Positions 1 to 8,963 of a DNA stretch of 64,000 nt are shown here, piece by piece (the first letter of the stretch is position 1; each line of letters opens with the position of its first letter). The stretch covers positions 1 through 64,000 of the forward strand of contig CAZPIO010000024.1 of NCBI GenBank assembly GCA_964586235.1, given 5' to 3'. Under the pieces are notes generated by a model. The model saw nothing but the letters and a program-made list of their open reading frames with translations, searched no databases and was not told the origin of the DNA. A program made the position numbers and the translations under genes. This stretch comes from JAUCQB01 sp964586235 (lineage in GTDB: Bacteria > Planctomycetota > Phycisphaerae > UBA1845 > PWPN01).

Positions 1-1359
1 AGCCACCGCGGAGGATTCCACATCCTGAAGGGCTACCAACAGGGTCCGCTCGTAGGAGACGTAGGCCTGGTGAGTAATCGCCTGCTGCGCCGCGATGCGG
101 TTGAGGTTGCGCAGGCCCTCGAAGATGCTCCACTGGACGGTGGGGCCGAAACCGTACGAAATGCTCCGCTCTTCCAGCAGGTTCTTTAAATCCGTCGACT
201 CGAAGCCGAAAGTCCCCGAGAGCGTGAAGCGGGGATAGAGATCCGCTGCGGCGACGCCGATCTGTGCGGTCTGCGCCGCCAGGCGCCGCTCCGCCGCCCG
301 AATGTCGGGCCGGCGGCGAAGAAGGTCGACGGGCACACCGACCAGGGTCTCTGCCGGAGGTTGAGGAATCGTTTCGGCGACGGAGAGCTCGTCGTACAAG
401 GCCGCCGGCTCACGGCCGACAAAGACCCCCATGCGGTAGATGGCAAGGGCCAGCCCGGCCTCGAGCAGCGGCAGCTCCGATTCCGTCGTCGCCAGGTTGG
501 TCTCCGCCTGACGAACATCCAGCTCAGATACGAGCTCAGTGTCAAACTTGGCCTGTGTCAGGGACACGGTCTCCTTCTGCAGCTTGATATTCCGTTGCGT
601 CGCTTCGATCTGACTCTGAAGCGCGCGAATATCGATGTAGGTCGCGGCCACTTCGGCAAACAGGCTGACGAGCACGCCGCGATAATCCTCTACCGTCGCG
701 GCCAGGGCGGCGTCGGCCGATTCAACATTGCGCCGGATGCCGCCGAATACGTCGATCTCCCAGGAAGCGTCAAAACCCGCCGCGTAGAGGTCCATCGCCT
801 CCGTATCCCTGAGCTCCGTCTTGCCGGGGATCAAACCGACCAGGCCGTTGGCCACCGAGTTGGTCACCGCAGGCACGCCCGGCACGGCTGTGCCCAGGCT
901 CTGAGCGAGCGTGCTGCCCGCGATGCCGCGTGTCACCGTGTTGGCAAACTGCTCCCCCTTGCCGGGAACCTCCACACCACCGCCCAGCAGACCGTTTGCG
1001 CTCGCCCTGGATCGCTGCCAGGCACCCTGTCCGGCCAGCGAAGGCAGCAACTCGCCCGCCGCAATGCCTCGCAGCGCGCGAGCCTCCCGAATGCGAAGAA
1101 CCGCAAGGCGAAGGTCGAGGTTTCCTTCGGCCGCACGCTGGATCAGGCTGGAAAGCGTGTCATCCTGGAAAACCCGCCACCACTCCTGCACGTTTGCCTT
1201 CCCCTCTCCAATCCCCTTCGCAGCGCCCTCATGCCAGCCCTCCGGAAGCTCGGGGGTCGGGGCGCGATAGTCGGGCCCCACGGCGCAGCCGGGCAGGATG
1301 AAGCTCAGACCTGCAAATGCCGTAGCTAATCGTCGAGCGGCTGGGGGGTACCCTCTCAT
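1..1359 (-). CDS. NodT/TolC-family efflux outer-membrane lipoprotein (3' end beyond window)
   Basis: Outer-membrane channel of a tripartite drug or metal efflux pump. The start is the ATG at 1357-1359. The N-terminus carries a signal peptide ending in the lipobox LPGC, followed by AVGPDYRAPTPELP, the hallmark opening of NodT-type outer-membrane factors. The segment GPTVQWSIFEGLRN near the window edge is the second TolC repeat, where the channel barrel and helices recur. The reading frame stays open from 1359 to base 1, so the gene is truncated only by the window. It lies 58 bp downstream of a tetR gene on the same strand, so the two probably form a repressor-efflux operon. RND inner-membrane and adaptor genes would be expected past the window edge. 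Confidence 0.88.
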   Translation of the reverse strand, partial: MRGYPPAARRLATAFAGLSFILPGCAVGPDYRAPTPELPEGWHEGAAKGIGEGKANVQEWWRVFQDDTLSSLIQRAAEGNLDLRLAVLRIREARALRGIAAGELLPSLAGQGAWQRSRASANGLLGGGVEVPGKGEQFANTVTRGIAGSTLAQSLGTAVPGVPAVTNSVANGLVGLIPGKTELRDTEAMDLYAAGFDASWEIDVFGGIRRNVESADAALAATVEDYRGVLVSLFAEVAATYIDIRALQSQIEATQRNIKLQKETVSLTQAKFDTELVSELDVRQAETNLATTESELPLLEAGLALAIYRMGVFVGREPAALYDELSVAETIPQPPAETLVGVPVDLLRRRPDIRAAERRLAAQTAQIGVAAADLYPRFTLSGTFGFESTDLKNLLEERSISYGFGPTVQWSIFEGLRNLNRIAAQQAITHQAYVSYERTLLVALQDVESSAVA

Positions 1360-1417
1360 ACGCGACTCCTCGGCTCAAACGCGACTCGCTCGGAAAGACC
1401 AGAACATCCGTCCGCCA

Positions 1418-2011
1418 TCACGGTTGCTTCTCCTCCGAACGCGGTTGAGTCATCGAAAGCAGCTTCTCAATCACCCTCTCTCGCAGTTCATCTTCCGGGA
1501 CCGGGACCTTGAGAAGCCGGCCCACCACCAACCCGTCAATCGCCAGTCTCACGATGCTCGCCGTTACCGGATCGATGCCGTCAGACTCCAATCGGGCCTG
1601 CCACTGGGCCAGTCGGTTGCGAAGCGGGTCGAGGTATTCCGGGTCGGTACCAATCGCCGCCAGCACGGCCACGTGGATTGGCTCCCTTTGCGGGTCGGGG
1701 GCAGCGGTTCGGACGGCCAGATACGCTCGCGTGAAGGCTCCGCCAGTCTGCGGATCGGCCGCAACAGCCGCTGCTTGCCTCGACTCGCAGCGAACCGCGA
1801 GCCGCTCAACCACGGCCGTGATCAACGCTGATTTCGCCGGGAAGTGATACAGTAGTCCCCCTTTGCTGACCCCCGCCTCGTTGGCAACCGCCTCGAGCGT
1901 GAGGCGGGCGACCCCGTCGCGCGCGGCAACACACTCGGCGGCATCCAATAACCGGTCTCGAACGGGAATAGCAGCACCATTCTCGGGCGTGGCAGTCATA
2001 TCTGGCACCAT
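1418..2011 (-). CDS. TetR-family transcriptional repressor
   Basis: DNA-binding repressor, probably of the downstream efflux gene. The helix-turn-helix runs through RDRLLDAAECVAARDGVARL and the recognition segment EAGVSKGGLLYHFPAKSALI, a textbook TetR N-terminus. The ligand-binding C-terminal half is variable, as is usual. An upstream in-frame start at 2083 is excluded because that codon lies inside the -35 box of the gene's own promoter. The first usable ATG is at 2011, with another at 1999; neither has a clear Shine-Dalgarno site. Two palindromic operators overlap the promoter, so autoregulation is very likely. The protein is about 197 residues, the normal family size. Confidence 0.88.
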   Translation of the reverse strand: MVPDMTATPENGAAIPVRDRLLDAAECVAARDGVARLTLEAVANEAGVSKGGLLYHFPAKSALITAVVERLAVRCESRQAAAVAADPQTGGAFTRAYLAVRTAAPDPQREPIHVAVLAAIGTDPEYLDPLRNRLAQWQARLESDGIDPVTASIVRLAIDGLVVGRLLKVPVPEDELRERVIEKLLSMTQPRSEEKQP

Positions 2012-2034
2012 GGCGCCCAGACAGCATGCTAGTA

Positions 2035-2050
2035 TACCGTCCAGACGGTA
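2035..2050. promoter_or_regulatory. TetR operator O1
   Basis: TACCGTCCAGACGGTA, a 16-bp palindrome with one central mismatch, just downstream of the -10 box. Its centre is 24 bp from that of O2. Confidence 0.75.
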
Positions 2051-2054
2051 CACT

Positions 2055-2083
2055 ACTATACCGTCCGGACGGTACGCTGTCAA
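2055..2083 (-). promoter_or_regulatory. sigma70-type promoter of tetR-efflux operon
   Basis: Minus-strand -35 TTGACA (2078-2083, perfect), a 17-bp spacer and -10 TATAGT (2055-2060). The spacer is almost entirely filled by the second operator palindrome, so repressor binding would exclude RNA polymerase. Confidence 0.8.
2059..2074. promoter_or_regulatory. TetR operator O2
   Basis: TACCGTCCGGACGGTA, a perfect 16-bp palindrome lying between the -35 and -10 boxes of the tetR promoter. Its sequence matches O1 at 15 of 16 positions. Confidence 0.8.
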
Positions 2084-2327
2084 GACCCCACCTGATAAAC
2101 ACCCCGACTGGCAAGCTTAAGTTCTTAAATAACAAATTCTTGCAATCACAAGGCGACGTCCTAGGAACTGCAAATCATGGGTCGTACGGGGTATACACCG
2201 GACCGCCGAACGGTATCGCGGCTGCAGTCCTCTGACAAAGATCAGCATCAGGATGCTCCAGGCTTGCTGAGACTGCCCCCATAAACCCCTACATCGCTGG
2301 CCGCCTCTCGCGACAATCATCGATGCG

Positions 2328-4751
2328 TTATGGTCGAGAGCCAAGCAGCAGGTCGATGCGACGAATCAACTCCGCCCGAGTCGCACCGAGTTCCTCCCTC
2401 CCGGTCAGACCGGCCAACCACTCATCGGCCTCCTTGACCGGCTCAGCCTCACGGCCATCTGCACGCGCAGCCCGGATCGCCTGCTCGAGTGTTGCCGCAT
2501 AACGGAGATCGTCGACCGCCTCCCTCCAACCCTCAAACTGGATGGTATCGATCGGCTTGCCGACGGCCGGGTACGCGAAGTTGTGATCCCGATAGTGAGC
2601 ATGATCGAAGTCATCCCATGCGGATTTGTCGTCCATGGTGCGGTACTCGTAGTCGATGCTCCCGTCATAACCCGCGGCCCGCAGGGCCAGCCCGTAGTTG
2701 CGGCGATAGACCTCCGGCCGTTCGACCCCAGCCTGCGGATTACCGTAGCTCAGGATCTTGAATCCGTTTGCGTGGACTTTCTCCGCCAACGACGGCACCA
2801 GGGTCCCGCTCACCACGGGGCAGTCGAGAATGTCGCCCATATCAGGGAAGTAGCTGACTCCGCAGGCAACCCACATCTTACCCCCGCCCGCGCGGGCTGC
2901 CTCCCATGCCGGTCGCTGAGACCGCAAAGCGTCCCCGGAGGCCTCGTCACGCCCCTGGAAACAGTATGCCGGGTGCCCGTTCCGGGCCGCCCACTCGCTG
3001 GCTTCGCGGGCGTGGCGGGTCACTTTGGCCAGTTGATCGGACCCGCTCTGCGAACCGACAAAATCGACGACCGAGAAAAACGGTGTGCCGGTCACTCCGT
3101 ACTTCTTCAGTATGTCGCTGATGCGCTGTGCGGTGGCGAACGGTGAAGGATCGGAGGGCAGCGGGCCGGTGTGGACGTACGTCGCCACCACGTTGCAGCC
3201 GTGTTCGACCTGGTCGCGGATCTCCTCTTCCAGGACCTTCAAGAACGCCTTCTCATCCTCGACCGTTTGCAGTTTGGGCGCCCGCCGGCCGTAATAGAGA
3301 CCGTGCAGCATCGGCGAACGGGCCAGGTCCCACGCCGGCACCCTCAAGCTCACCGGTATAGTGGCACACGTGCCGGCGGCGTCTTCAACAACAATCTTGC
3401 CTGCATACCGGCCAGGCTTGGCATCACGCGGCGCGCGATACGTGATCCAGATCTGCCGGGACTCGAACGCGGGGATGTCGATCGGCTTGAGCGTCGCGGC
3501 GTCGGTGGGAATTGAGTCAAAGTGCAACTCGTTGCGGCGCGATCGGGGATCGACCGTGACCAGAGTCGAATCCTTCATCAGCAGTTCAGCAGTGAATGCG
3601 GTGGCCCCGGCGTGGATCGTGCCCACGCCGTTCTGATACCAGCAGATGACGTGGTACGGGTCTGCGATCGATGCGCTCAAAGTGTCCCCGGCCGGCGAGC
3701 GAAGCTCGGAAAAACCCAGCCGTACGCCATCGAGCCTGGTAGTGGCGAACAACTCGACCGCCGCCGACTCGAACTCGCCGCGACACGCGACCAGATCGAT
3801 GCCCCCGCCGATCCCGCCCGGATCGGGCACGCTCCAGGGCATGGTCTGCTGATCGCGGATCGCCGGTCGGATGCTGTACAGCAACCGGGTGTCAGGGAAC
3901 CTGGCCAGAACACCGCTCAAAGCCACAAGGCGCCGAGCCCGCTCGGCGCGAGCCTCGAAACTGACGTCCGCTTCCGACCATCGCCAGTGGCCGTGCAGAT
4001 CCGCGCGCGCCTGGTCGAGAAGGCGATCGATCGTTGCCATGTCAGGCCTCTCCCGAGGCGGCCGCTCCCCAGGAATCCCCGCGAAAACGAGATATCCAAA
4101 CCGCCCCGGACTGCCGTGGTTGCCGCCCGTCGGTGACCAGAGCGAATCCTCGCGCCGCTCGCCGTCCGCTTTGGGCTCACGGCCGCGGGTGAGGTTCATC
4201 CCCCAGCGTTCGCCGGGATTCGGCGCCGCCCCGAACGTGCTGAAAGGGATCCGCACCTCGAGCGTCCAGGCCTCGGCCGTGCGTCCGGCGACCGCCGTGG
4301 CCGGCAGGTCGGCCGAGAAATCGCCGCAGTAGCTGCACGCGATCAGGCCACCCGCGTTGACGATGTGCTGGTAGTAACGCCGTCGCGTCGCCTGCGGATC
4401 GAGAAAAACCTCGACACAGTCGTCGTTCCAGACCTTGGACGGTACATCCGTGGCCGTGCGATGCTTGAGGCGGGCCATCTCCGGCTCTTTGGCCAGCACG
4501 GCCACGTAGAGCGCATCGGTGTCATGCACCAAGCGGAACTCGGTGGCGAAGCGAGCCGGCTGTTTGTCCTTGCTGTTGATCAACCCGGTGATGACCGGTG
4601 CCGCCTTCCAGGCCTCATCGTCCAGACGCCCGTCAACGATCGGCGGTTGCGTTACTCTCGGCGCGAGATACACCGGCGGCTCCTCCGCGGTCGCAGCGGC
4701 GCGCGACACAAGCCCAAGCAGAACAACACTTGCCGTGATCACTTTCTTCAT
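2328..4751 (-). CDS. secreted CBM9-like / glycoside-hydrolase-like protein
   Basis: Exported protein of about 807 residues, probably acting on or binding polysaccharide. A Sec signal peptide (MKKVITASVVLLGLVSRAAA) leads into a carbohydrate-binding family-9-like domain at roughly residues 30-230, recognised from PPIVDGRLDDEAWKAAP, WNDDCVEVFLDP and LEVRIPFSTFG. The middle contains a beta-rich domain, and the C-terminal part (from LHGLYYGRRAPKL) looks like a TIM-barrel or DUF4091-like glycoside hydrolase region, which I cannot assign further. The start is the ATG at 4751, with GGGAGG 7 bp upstream; the in-frame GTG at 4766 lies on the ribosome-binding site and is rejected. It stands alone between the tetR and sigma-factor units. 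Substrate is unknown. Confidence 0.75.
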   Translation of the reverse strand: MKKVITASVVLLGLVSRAAATAEEPPVYLAPRVTQPPIVDGRLDDEAWKAAPVITGLINSKDKQPARFATEFRLVHDTDALYVAVLAKEPEMARLKHRTATDVPSKVWNDDCVEVFLDPQATRRRYYQHIVNAGGLIACSYCGDFSADLPATAVAGRTAEAWTLEVRIPFSTFGAAPNPGERWGMNLTRGREPKADGERREDSLWSPTGGNHGSPGRFGYLVFAGIPGERPPRERPDMATIDRLLDQARADLHGHWRWSEADVSFEARAERARRLVALSGVLARFPDTRLLYSIRPAIRDQQTMPWSVPDPGGIGGGIDLVACRGEFESAAVELFATTRLDGVRLGFSELRSPAGDTLSASIADPYHVICWYQNGVGTIHAGATAFTAELLMKDSTLVTVDPRSRRNELHFDSIPTDAATLKPIDIPAFESRQIWITYRAPRDAKPGRYAGKIVVEDAAGTCATIPVSLRVPAWDLARSPMLHGLYYGRRAPKLQTVEDEKAFLKVLEEEIRDQVEHGCNVVATYVHTGPLPSDPSPFATAQRISDILKKYGVTGTPFFSVVDFVGSQSGSDQLAKVTRHAREASEWAARNGHPAYCFQGRDEASGDALRSQRPAWEAARAGGGKMWVACGVSYFPDMGDILDCPVVSGTLVPSLAEKVHANGFKILSYGNPQAGVERPEVYRRNYGLALRAAGYDGSIDYEYRTMDDKSAWDDFDHAHYRDHNFAYPAVGKPIDTIQFEGWREAVDDLRYAATLEQAIRAARADGREAEPVKEADEWLAGLTGREELGATRAELIRRIDLLLGSRP

Positions 4752-5368
4752 GGATGGACCTCCCACGTCGACTCCGTTTTGCCTCTTCTACGTTCACGAT
4801 CACAGATGATCAACACTTCCGCTCATTCCACGGCAGGTGCCGGGCGGCTGGCCGTCGGCTGAAGTGGGCTGAGCAGTTGGATTCCTCTGGCGGTTCTGAT
4901 GGTACGCGGGTCGAGAGACGGGGGTCCGGGGGACGCAGCTCGCTGGCAAATGCTTACGATTTCTGCGCTTCGCGTTCAGAGGGGTCGAGGTTGTACGGGG
5001 CATGAGGTTCATCGCTCCGCCTCCTTGAGCCACCGGGATATCGGTTTGATTGATGTCGCCCTGCTTGCGTGATCGGCGCCCGGCGTCTCCGTTGGGCTCT
5101 CTGCATCCGTGTCATGGCTCTAAGTGCCCTCAGGTTGGCAACTTATGAACCCTATACGTCAGAACAACAAGCCTGGTCGGTTTTCTGGCTGGCCTGTTTT
5201 CCGGCCTTGCCGTTCGGGCTTGTACAGCCCTCCCGTCGAAACGGACTCGAGCACGTCCGTGGCTTCGCCTGGGCATGCCTGTCGATAGCCTCGGCGTTTT
5301 CTCGGCAACACCCCGGGCCTTCGCGCACTATAAAGGATGTACGGCCGAATTGATGATCGACGCCGCGG
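4752..5368. other. intergenic, no gene seen
   Basis: 617 bp between a leftward secreted-protein gene and a rightward sigma-factor gene, so it should hold both promoters. A TATAAA box lies at 5329-5334 but without a convincing -35. Small open frames here have no ribosome-binding site or recognisable product. Confidence 0.5.
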
Positions 5369-5968
5369 ATGCAGGGTGGACGCAAGGTTGTGAAGGGTGA
5401 TCAGTCAGCCCGGAGTGAAGGTGTTGGCGAGTCCACCAGGGGCGGGCCGCGCGACCTCCGCTTGGCCGAGGCGTTTGTGGCGCATATTGCGTCGCTGAAA
5501 CGAGTCATCGCCGGGATGGGCTTTGGCCCTTGCGACTGCGAAGACATCCTGCATGACGTATTCGTTGAGGCCTCGCAACGGCCGGGCGAGTATCGCGGAC
5601 CGGTTGAAGCGGCGAAGTGGTTGATGCGGGTGGCCGTCAACCGGTGTCTGCTGGAACACCGTAGGCGGCAGCGGTTTCGACGAGCGGCAGCCGAGGTGCT
5701 CCGGCGGCATTCAACGGGCGACCTCGCCGTCTCGACACCGTCGGCCGACGCGTTGGTTCGCACTGAGGAGTTGGAGGCCGTACGGCAGGCGTTGCATGAA
5801 CTGGATGACTCGCTGCTCTGTCCGTTGGTGTTGAGGTACTTCTGCGGGCTGGATTCGAGTCGGATCGGGGAGATGCTCGGAACACCACCGGCGACAGTTC
5901 GGAGCCGCTTGAGAGATGCGAGAATCAGGCTTGCCATGCGACTGGCCAAACGAGGTATCCAACCATGA
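5369..5968 (+). CDS. ECF-type RNA polymerase sigma factor
   Basis: Extracytoplasmic-function sigma factor. Region 2 is visible in CEDILHDVFVEA and AAKWLMRVAVNRCLLEHRRRQ. Region 4 is visible in LCPLVLRYFCGLDSSRIGEM followed by GTPPATVRSRLRDARIRL, the -35-recognising helix-turn-helix. The start is uncertain: ATG at 5369 has no Shine-Dalgarno, and GTG at 5390 sits just after AAGG. The stop overlaps the anti-sigma start by 4 bp (ATGA), indicating translational coupling and a sigma/anti-sigma pair. It probably controls envelope or stress genes, but no target promoter can be read here. Confidence 0.88.
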   Translation: MQGGRKVVKGDQSARSEGVGESTRGGPRDLRLAEAFVAHIASLKRVIAGMGFGPCDCEDILHDVFVEASQRPGEYRGPVEAAKWLMRVAVNRCLLEHRRRQRFRRAAAEVLRRHSTGDLAVSTPSADALVRTEELEAVRQALHELDDSLLCPLVLRYFCGLDSSRIGEMLGTPPATVRSRLRDARIRLAMRLAKRGIQP

Positions 5969-6642
5969 CCTCGAGACCCTGTGACGACTGGGCGGAGAGA
6001 CTGGTCGACTACGCGGACGGCGAGTTGCCGCCTGAGGAGTCTGCCATGGTGTCCGAGCACGTCGCGAGCTGTGCGGGATGCCATGAAACACTGGTTGCCC
6101 TGCGCCAATCGCTCCGTCTCGCCGAGATCGTCTGGCAGGACGCCGAAGCCGAGCTCGCCGACGTCGAAGCCGTGTGGCATCGCCGTGTCAACAGTAAGGA
6201 GACAAGCGGAGGGCTCGATCCGGCAATGCCGGCACGGCAGCAGCGCACAGGAGTCCGCCGATTCCTCATCGCCCGGCCGGTGCTGGCTGCGGCGAGCATT
6301 CTGCTGGTGGTCCTGGCAGGTTCGGCGGTTTGGCATTTCGTTCTTCGGGCCGGGCGCCGGGCGGCCCCGGATGAGACCGCCCCGATCATCGTGAGGAATG
6401 AAGATCAGGAGCAGCGTCACGGTGCGACGCGACCTGCCACCGATGGGCACGCACCGACAACCACCGAGCTTGAAGCTGCAATCACTCGCGTAGGTGCGGC
6501 CGCCGAGCTTCTGGCGGCGGCGGACTTCCTCGCCGAGTATCCCGAGGGGAGAGACATTGCTGAGGAGCGTTATCGCTATATCGCCGCAACGTACCCCGAG
6601 ACTGACGCCGCGGTCGAAGCCCGATCGCGGCTCGGCTTGTGA
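5965..6642 (+). CDS. membrane anti-sigma factor with zinc-finger N-terminus
   Basis: Partner of the sigma factor upstream, with ATGA overlap. The N-terminus has the anti-sigma zinc-binding pattern: a histidine in EHVASCAGCHETL plus the CxxC pair. One transmembrane segment lies near residues 92-118 (VLAAASILLVVLAGSAVWHF). The C-terminal periplasmic part ends with a TPR-like stretch (AAADFLAEYPEGRDIAEERY) rather than a known sensor domain. In this family the cytoplasmic zinc finger holds the sigma factor until a signal triggers release or proteolysis. The following secreted protein gene starts 20 bp downstream, which suggests a three-gene signalling operon. Confidence 0.8.
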   Translation: MTSRPCDDWAERLVDYADGELPPEESAMVSEHVASCAGCHETLVALRQSLRLAEIVWQDAEAELADVEAVWHRRVNSKETSGGLDPAMPARQQRTGVRRFLIARPVLAAASILLVVLAGSAVWHFVLRAGRRAAPDETAPIIVRNEDQEQRHGATRPATDGHAPTTTELEAAITRVGAAAELLAAADFLAEYPEGRDIAEERYRYIAATYPETDAAVEARSRLGL

Positions 6643-6662
6643 TCAACAAGGAGACTGCGACC

Positions 6663-7685
6663 ATGATGAACCTGACACAAACAGGTTGCCTGCTGCTGAG
6701 TCTGCTGATGCCCCTGGATGCCACGACACAACCCGCTGAAACCGAATGGCCGAAGCGAGAGTTGCGGTACCAGGCTGGGCCCGCCGGACACCGGGAAGGC
6801 AATACGCCGCGAGACGCGCGGTACACGGCCGTCCTGACGCTGAGCCCTCGCCGGGAAACCTACCCTTGGCCAGACAGCCTCGATCTGCTCAAGACCGCCG
6901 CCGGCAAGACCATGTCGAACGAGCAGCGGGCGATGATCGAGCGTCGTCCGCAAGATGTTGCACACACGGTCCCGTACAACCCGGACAGCGAGCTCTGGGT
7001 GTGGAAGCTCGATGCCGTCAGCGAGGACGACGCCCGCAAGATGGCCGAAGCGTTCCTCGAACGTTGGGATACGAGCGCCCGACGGGAGCTGGAGGCCATG
7101 AAGAAGCAGGTTGAGAAGATCCGCGCGTTCATTCCCGATGCAGAGAGGAAGATCGCCGATCTTCAGGTTGCTGTGGACGCGGCAAAAAAGGAAATAGGCG
7201 ACATCGAGAAGCTCGTCGTCTACCGCGGGCCGGATGAGGCCCGACACGAATTGCTGGATATCGACAGGGCGCTCCGGTCGGTGCAGGTCGAGATGGTGGG
7301 CATCAAGGCGAAAGCGGAGGCCATAAAGAACTGGCGGAATCGAGGCTACTCTGACTGGGCGGGGAAGATGCTGGCCGCCGAAGACGTCGAGCTCGCGGGT
7401 GTGCTGGCCCGGAAGGCCGCTTTGGAGGGCTACCGCAAGACGGCGGAGCAATACGGCACGCGATACTCGCGGATGCGAGCGGACCAGGCAACACTTGATT
7501 CGCTGAAAGACGAGCTGTCCAAGTCTCGCTCGTCCTTGCCGATGTGGGAACACTCGCTCGCCGACCCGCCCGCGAAGGCGAGACGGCCAAGCCTGCGAAA
7601 CAACACGGTGCTGATCTGCCCGTTCGAGGGCACGCTCCGCTCGCCCCAGTCGCCAGGATCTCCTCGAAGCCAGCCAGCACGGTAA
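6663..7685 (+). CDS. secreted coiled-coil protein of unknown function
   Basis: About 340 residues. A hydrophobic signal sequence (NLTQTGCLLLSLLMPLDA) precedes a mature region with long charged helices (residues about 140-290, for example EAMKKQVEKIRAF, VDAAKKEIGDIEKLV and DSLKDELSKSRSSL) that look like coiled coil. No catalytic motif is recognised. The start is ATG 6663, with AAGGAG 9 bp upstream; a GTG at 6639 that overlaps the anti-sigma stop is less likely. Its position directly after an ECF sigma and membrane anti-sigma pair suggests a periplasmic partner or effector of that signalling unit, which is inference only. Confidence 0.6.
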   Translation: MMNLTQTGCLLLSLLMPLDATTQPAETEWPKRELRYQAGPAGHREGNTPRDARYTAVLTLSPRRETYPWPDSLDLLKTAAGKTMSNEQRAMIERRPQDVAHTVPYNPDSELWVWKLDAVSEDDARKMAEAFLERWDTSARRELEAMKKQVEKIRAFIPDAERKIADLQVAVDAAKKEIGDIEKLVVYRGPDEARHELLDIDRALRSVQVEMVGIKAKAEAIKNWRNRGYSDWAGKMLAAEDVELAGVLARKAALEGYRKTAEQYGTRYSRMRADQATLDSLKDELSKSRSSLPMWEHSLADPPAKARRPSLRNNTVLICPFEGTLRSPQSPGSPRSQPAR

Positions 7686-7742
7686 CGCCGGCATTGCCTG
7701 CGTGGGATTCGGAGTACGGAAGAGTCTGACCACGGATCACAC

Positions 7743-7784
7743 GCCTGCCTCGCCGCAGGCGGGCCTGCCTCGCAGCAGGCGGGG
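7743..7784. repeat. tandem hairpin repeat, two copies
   Basis: Two adjacent units of GCCTGCCTCGCxGCAGGCGG, each able to fold GCCTGC against GCAGGC. The arrangement resembles a small extragenic palindromic repeat. Confidence 0.5.
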
Positions 7785-7806
7785 ATTACATCGATGGGTG
7801 AGCACC

Positions 7807-7830
7807 AGGGCCGACGCCCTCGTCGGCCCT
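7807..7830. terminator. strong hairpin, possible terminator of the sigma-factor operon
   Basis: AGGGCCGACG - CCCT - CGTCGGCCCT: 10-bp perfect stem with a 4-nt loop, followed on the plus strand by CTCCGTTTGT. The T-rich tract is weak, so termination is plausible but not proven. Confidence 0.4.
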
Positions 7831-8094
7831 CTCCGTTTGTCGGCTGTCGATGATCTTCTTCTGCCTTTCGCCTTCCGGCTGGCCCGAAATTTGCGTCAAT
7901 CTGCGTGATCTGCGGGCACGGTCTTCCGTCTCAGCGATCTGCCCTGGCCCGGCGGGCAAAGCCCGCGCCACCTCTATGTGTTCACGTGAACGCGGTTATC
8001 GGGTATTATCATGATTCCTCGGCGTGGAGGTCCGATGAGAGAAATCGGACAACTGTCGGCGCCTTGGGATGGAACGGGTGGTGGTGTGACGGCC

Positions 8095-8952
8095 ATGAAA
8101 TTCACCAAGATGCACGGGCTCGGGAACTGCTACATCTACGTCAACTGCTTCGCCGAGCAGGTGGCCGACGCCCCAACCCTGGCCCGGGCGGTCAGCGACC
8201 GCAACACCGGCGTGGGCAGCGACGGCCTGATCCTCATCTGCCCCTCGGCCAAGGCCGACGCGCGCATGGAAATGTACAACATGGACGGCTCGCGCGGGCA
8301 GATGTGCGGCAACGGCATCCGCTGCTTAGCCAAGTACGTCTACGACCACGGCCTGTCACGCAACAACCCGCTTCGCATCGAGACCGACGCGGGTGTCAAG
8401 ACCATCGAAATGATCGTGTCCGACGGAAAGATGACCGCCGCCCGGGTGGACATGGGCGAGCCGCGGCTGCGCCCCGAGGATCTGCCGGTCAAACTGACGC
8501 AGGAGCAGATGGTCGATCACGCCATCGAGGTCCTCGGACACCAGGCGCTGATGACCTGCGTCTCCATGGGCAACCCTCACGCGATCATCTACGGCGTTCC
8601 GCTCAAGCTGCTGCACGAGCGGTCGCCGACCGGCTGGAACCTGGAGCTCGAAGGCCGCCGCATCGAGACGGCCGCCATCTTCCCCGAGCGAACCAACGTG
8701 CATTTCGTTGACGTGCTGCACCCCGGCGAAGTGAGAATGCTGACCTGGGAACGCGGCAGCGGGGCGACCCAGGCCTGCGGCACGGGCGCATCGGCCGTGT
8801 GCGTGGCCGGCGTGCTCACCAGGCGCAACGGCCGCAACATCACCGCTCATCTGCCGGGTGGAGACCTGGTGCTCGAGTGGAGCGAAGCCGACAATCACGT
8901 CTACATGACCGGCCCGGCGGCGGAGATCTTCACCGGCGATTGGCCGGCGTGA
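8095..8952 (+). CDS. dapF: diaminopimelate epimerase
   Basis: Converts LL- to meso-diaminopimelate for lysine and peptidoglycan synthesis; cytosolic. The two active-site cysteines lie in canonical contexts: MCGNGIRCLAKY and ACGTGASAVCVAG. The N-terminal MKFTKMHGLGN is the family signature, and DRNTGVGSDG is also present. The start is the ATG at 8095 because the family begins exactly there; the upstream extension in frame is not conserved-looking. At 285 residues it has the normal length. Its last 33 bp are duplicated imperfectly at 9672-9704, on the far side of the toxin-antitoxin pair. Confidence 0.95.
   Translation: MKFTKMHGLGNCYIYVNCFAEQVADAPTLARAVSDRNTGVGSDGLILICPSAKADARMEMYNMDGSRGQMCGNGIRCLAKYVYDHGLSRNNPLRIETDAGVKTIEMIVSDGKMTAARVDMGEPRLRPEDLPVKLTQEQMVDHAIEVLGHQALMTCVSMGNPHAIIYGVPLKLLHERSPTGWNLELEGRRIETAAIFPERTNVHFVDVLHPGEVRMLTWERGSGATQACGTGASAVCVAGVLTRRNGRNITAHLPGGDLVLEWSEADNHVYMTGPAAEIFTGDWPA
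8920..8952. repeat. direct repeat copy 1 (dapF 3' end)
   Basis: 33 bp from GCGGAGATCT to GGCGTGA, matched at 29 of 33 positions by 9672-9704. The two copies bracket the toxin-antitoxin module. Confidence 0.7.
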
Positions 8953-8963
8953 TGCCTCAGCGA

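Larger units (their letters stand above)
7686..8094. other. intergenic with hairpins and word repeats
   Basis: 409 bp without a gene. It contains two abutting copies of a CCTGCCTCGC-GCAGGCGGG hairpin unit (7743-7784), a strong hairpin at 7807-7830, and a TCTGCG-type short-period repeat at 7891-7918. Confidence 0.55.

Noticed and set aside
10..1329. plus-strand open frames of 107-322 codons
   Set aside because: Antisense to the NodT-type efflux gene, whose minus-strand frame carries a lipobox and family motifs throughout.
5069..5353. 94-codon open frame before the sigma factor
   Set aside because: No ribosome-binding site, no recognisable domain, and mixed composition; treated as noncoding.
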